This document shows positions 62,086 to 64,000 of a stretch of DNA of 64,000 nt, one piece after another; the first letter of the stretch is position 1, and the number at the start of each line of letters is the position of its first letter. The position numbers and the translations under genes are program-made. The notes under the pieces are model-generated. The model was given only the letters and a program-made list of their open reading frames with translations. It was not told the origin of the DNA and did no database searches. This DNA comes from DASQYE01 sp035940775 (GTDB lineage Bacteria; Acidobacteriota; Blastocatellia; Pyrinomonadales; Pyrinomonadaceae): the NCBI GenBank assembly GCA_035940775.1, contig DASZEN010000028.1, positions 1 to 64,000 of the forward strand, written 5' to 3'.

Positions 62086-62832
62086 ATGAAGCCTTCGGTT
62101 CTGAAGTATGCCTTGAGGGGCGCGCTTTTGATGGCGCTCGCGCTCTCGCTCTCGGGCGTCGCGCCCGCGCAGACCGGTAACAGAAAGAAGATCAACGAGG
62201 CCGCCCGGCAGTCGCAGAAGGCCGCCAAGGTTTTCAACGATATTATGTCGGCCCCGGACAAGGCGATTCCGCGCGACCTGCTGGCGAGAGCCGAGGCGGT
62301 CGCCATATTCCCGGACGTTATCAAAGCCGGTTTCATCGTCGGCGGGCGCGGCGGGCGCGGCGTCATCAGCCGTCGCGTCAGAGGCGGGTGGAGCGCGCCC
62401 GCATTCTTTAATCTCGGCGGCGGCAGCATTGGCCTGCAAATCGGCGCATCTTCGACCGACTTCGTGCTTCTATTTATGAACCAGGAGGCGATCCAGGGTC
62501 TGCTTGAGGACAAGTTCGAGATCGGCGGTGAGGGAAGCGTAGCGGCGGGCCCCGTCGGGCGCGCGGCCGCCGCTTCTACGAACGCGACGCTGGACGCGGG
62601 CATCCTTTCATACTCGCGCAGCAAGGGATTGTTCGCCGGGCTGGAACTGAAGGGAACGGTCATCAATCCGGACAACGATGACAACGAAGCCGTTTATGGA
62701 ATGAAGGCGGACGATATTCTGACGGGCAGACGCAAGATCGACATGAAGCGCATGCCGCCGGGCGTCCGCATTCTTCCGCAAACGCTGGCTCGCTATTCTG
62801 TCCGCTCCGTCCGCCGCCAGGGCGCCAAGTGA
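62086..62832 (+). CDS. Exported SYLF (Ysc84) domain protein 1
   Basis: A 248-aa exported protein with a SYLF lipid-binding domain. A signal peptide (LRGALLMALALSLSGVAPAQ) precedes the domain, which starts with AARQSQKAAKVFNDIMSAPD. Domain blocks include AVAIFPDVIKAGFIVGGRGG, RGVISRRVRGGWSAPAFFNL, GGGSIGLQIGASSTDFVLLF and DAGILSYSRSKGLFAGLELK. SYLF domains bind phosphoinositides in eukaryotes; the bacterial role is unclear. GGGAGGAACG lies 12 nt before the ATG. It is the first of two tandem paralogs. Confidence 0.92.
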   Translation: MKPSVLKYALRGALLMALALSLSGVAPAQTGNRKKINEAARQSQKAAKVFNDIMSAPDKAIPRDLLARAEAVAIFPDVIKAGFIVGGRGGRGVISRRVRGGWSAPAFFNLGGGSIGLQIGASSTDFVLLFMNQEAIQGLLEDKFEIGGEGSVAAGPVGRAAAASTNATLDAGILSYSRSKGLFAGLELKGTVINPDNDDNEAVYGMKADDILTGRRKIDMKRMPPGVRILPQTLARYSVRSVRRQGAK

Positions 62833-62907
62833 CGGCCGCGCAATGGTTTTAAGCGAAAAGTTTTAAGCTAAATGAGGGTTTCAACTACAGTGAGGAGGAG
62901 AAGAGGT

Positions 62908-63624
62908 ATGAAGCATAGTTTGCAGCAGCGCACCGTTTACGCGCTCGGCGTGGTGGCTTTACTGTGTCTGAGCGCAATGGTCGCGCCCGCGCAGGATAAT
63001 AAGAAGAGGTTGAAGGATGCCGCGCGCCATTCGAGCGCCGCGGCGAAGGTTTTTAAACAGATCATGGGCGCGCCGGATCAGGGGATTCCAAAAGAGTTGC
63101 TCGACAAGGCCGAAGCGATAGTGGTCTTTCCGGGCGTCAAAAAAGCTGCTTTCATCATCGGCGGCAGCGGCGGCCAGGGCGTCGTCAGTCGTCGCGCGCC
63201 AGGCGGGTGGAGCGAGCCCGCGTTCCTAAATCTCGGCGGCGGCAGCATCGGGGCGCAGATCGGCGCGTCTTCCACAGACTATGTGCTGTTGATTATGAAC
63301 CAGGAAGGTTTGAACGGTCTGCTCGAAGACAAGTTTGAGATGGGCGGCGAGGCGAGCGTCGCGGCGGGCCCCGTCGGGCGCACGGCGGCGGCCACCACCA
63401 ACGCGACTTTGGACGCGGGCATCCTTTCATACTCGCGCAGCAAGGGAGCGTTCGCCGGGGTCTCGCTCAAGGGCGCCGTCATCGGTCATGACAACGATCT
63501 GAATCAGGCTGTCTATGGAAAGAACGCGCACGAGTTGTTGACGGGCACTGCGATGTCGCTCAATCAGATGCCCCCGGCCGTGCAAATCTTTCCGCGCACG
63601 CTCAGTATGTACTCGAAGCGCTAG
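62908..63624 (+). CDS. Exported SYLF (Ysc84) domain protein 2
   Basis: A 238-aa paralog of the upstream gene product, similar from about residue 30 to the end. I start it at 62908 (MKHSLQQRTVYALGVV), with AGGAGG about 9 nt upstream; the frame is open to 62872. Signal peptide, then ARHSSAAAKVFKQIMGAPD, KKAAFIIGGSGGQGVVSRR, GGGSIGAQIGASSTDYVLLI and DAGILSYSRSKGAFAGVSLK. The 75-bp gap to copy 1 has a direct repeat GTTTTAAGC and no terminator, so the two are likely co-transcribed. Confidence 0.92.
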   Translation: MKHSLQQRTVYALGVVALLCLSAMVAPAQDNKKRLKDAARHSSAAAKVFKQIMGAPDQGIPKELLDKAEAIVVFPGVKKAAFIIGGSGGQGVVSRRAPGGWSEPAFLNLGGGSIGAQIGASSTDYVLLIMNQEGLNGLLEDKFEMGGEASVAAGPVGRTAAATTNATLDAGILSYSRSKGAFAGVSLKGAVIGHDNDLNQAVYGKNAHELLTGTAMSLNQMPPAVQIFPRTLSMYSKR

Positions 63625-63701
63625 AGCGTAACTCCGGCCGAAGCGTCTGTAGGTCTGAGGTCTGACGCATGAGCATCAAAGGGGCGCGCCCGAGAAGAAG
63701 C

Positions 63702-63752
63702 TTGACGCTTTGGCGAGCGCGCCTTTATGATGCCGACTCGGAACACTTGTAC
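63702..63752 (+). promoter_or_regulatory. lexA promoter with SOS-box-like site
   Basis: TTGACG (63702-63707) is followed by 18 bases and TATGAT (63726-63731). Ten bases further, GAACACTTGTAC (63741-63752) resembles the gram-positive-type LexA box GAACNNNNGTTC with one mismatch, positioned at the expected transcription start. This would allow LexA to repress its own gene. Confidence 0.5.
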
Positions 63753-63813
63753 GAGCGCTCCATTCGGCTGCTGCGGTAGTCCCACCCGTGTCCCCGTGAA
63801 CCGGAGAGGTATT

Positions 63814-64000
63814 ATGCTGCCACGCACACAACGCCAGAAAGAGATACTGGACTACATCACGCGCTTCATCGCGCGTCACGGTTACGAGCCTTCCTATGCG
63901 CAGATCGCGCGTCACTTCGGCGTCTCCTCCAAGGCCACCATCGCCAAGCATATCGCGGCGCTTGAGCGGCGCGGGCTGCTTTCGCGGCGGCGCGAGGACG
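63814..64000 (+). CDS. lexA: LexA repressor, N-terminal part (runs off the window)
   Basis: The first 62 codons of a LexA-type SOS repressor. The visible part is the winged-helix DNA-binding domain: RQKEILDYITRFIARHGYEP, then SYAQIARHFGVSSKATIAKH and IAALERRGLLSRR. The cleavage site and the Ser/Lys protease domain lie beyond the window. CCGGAGAGG lies 5-6 nt before the ATG. Other LexA-like regulators share this domain, so the name rests on the best match of the visible part. Confidence 0.85.
   Translation, partial: MLPRTQRQKEILDYITRFIARHGYEPSYAQIARHFGVSSKATIAKHIAALERRGLLSRRRED

Overview
The window is a GC-rich bacterial chromosome segment carrying about 37 protein genes, densely packed on both strands. 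No tRNA, rRNA, insertion sequence or CRISPR array was recognised. Several traits suggest Acidobacteriota, probably class Blastocatellia. They include a mreBCD-mrdA-rodA cluster next to an RNase E/G gene, several membrane proteins with an N-terminal zinc ribbon, an FHA-domain ABC exporter, a PilT ATPase and many Ala/Arg-rich secreted proteins of unknown function. This placement is an inference from gene content; no phylogenetic marker was tested.

Layout. Positions 1-10.0 kb (minus strand) hold the cell-shape locus: mreB, mreC, mreD, mrdA (PBP2) and rodA, then an RNase E/G whose S1 domain is interrupted by a low-complexity block of about 540 residues. Upstream, in the same direction, lie a GAF-GGDEF diguanylate cyclase and a FecR-domain membrane protein (10.2-13.1 kb). 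Next come a TerC-type membrane protein and a divergent PpiD/SurA-like chaperone (13.3-16.6 kb). A DASS anion transporter, two tandem secreted paralogs, a lipoprotein and a thiolase follow on the minus strand (16.7-23.3 kb).

Positions 23.5-28.8 kb look like accessory DNA. They hold a 517-aa protein with a PD-(D/E)XK nuclease-like C-terminus, an AT-richer stretch with a decayed gene, a small membrane protein, and a cobalamin-binding radical SAM enzyme of the type that modifies ribosomal peptides. Housekeeping genes resume with a YcxB-like protein, pilT, ilvE, a PQQ-type beta-propeller, an M19 dipeptidase coupled to endonuclease IV, an endolysin-like peptidase, leuS and a nucleotide pyrophosphatase-like enzyme (29-42.4 kb).

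Positions 42.5-56.8 kb form a signalling and envelope block: a MerR-type regulator with an apparently leaderless promoter, a large Ser/Thr kinase ending in an SUMF1-like domain, a TPR protein, a zinc-ribbon membrane protein, a triple-FHA ABC exporter, a secreted protein, a TlpA-like thioredoxin and a zinc-ribbon beta-helix protein. The three zinc-ribbon proteins share the same Cys spacing near the N-terminus. The end of the window has a small charged protein, a GH3 beta-N-acetylhexosaminidase, a probable metal-related pair (Cys/His-rich secreted protein plus Met/His-rich outer-membrane barrel), two SYLF-domain paralogs and the start of lexA.

Non-coding structure is rich. There is a family of long imperfect palindromes at the 3' ends of genes (about 16.65, 48.7 and 56.8 kb), several strong hairpin terminators, and readable -35/-10 promoters in front of pilT, the MerR gene and lexA.
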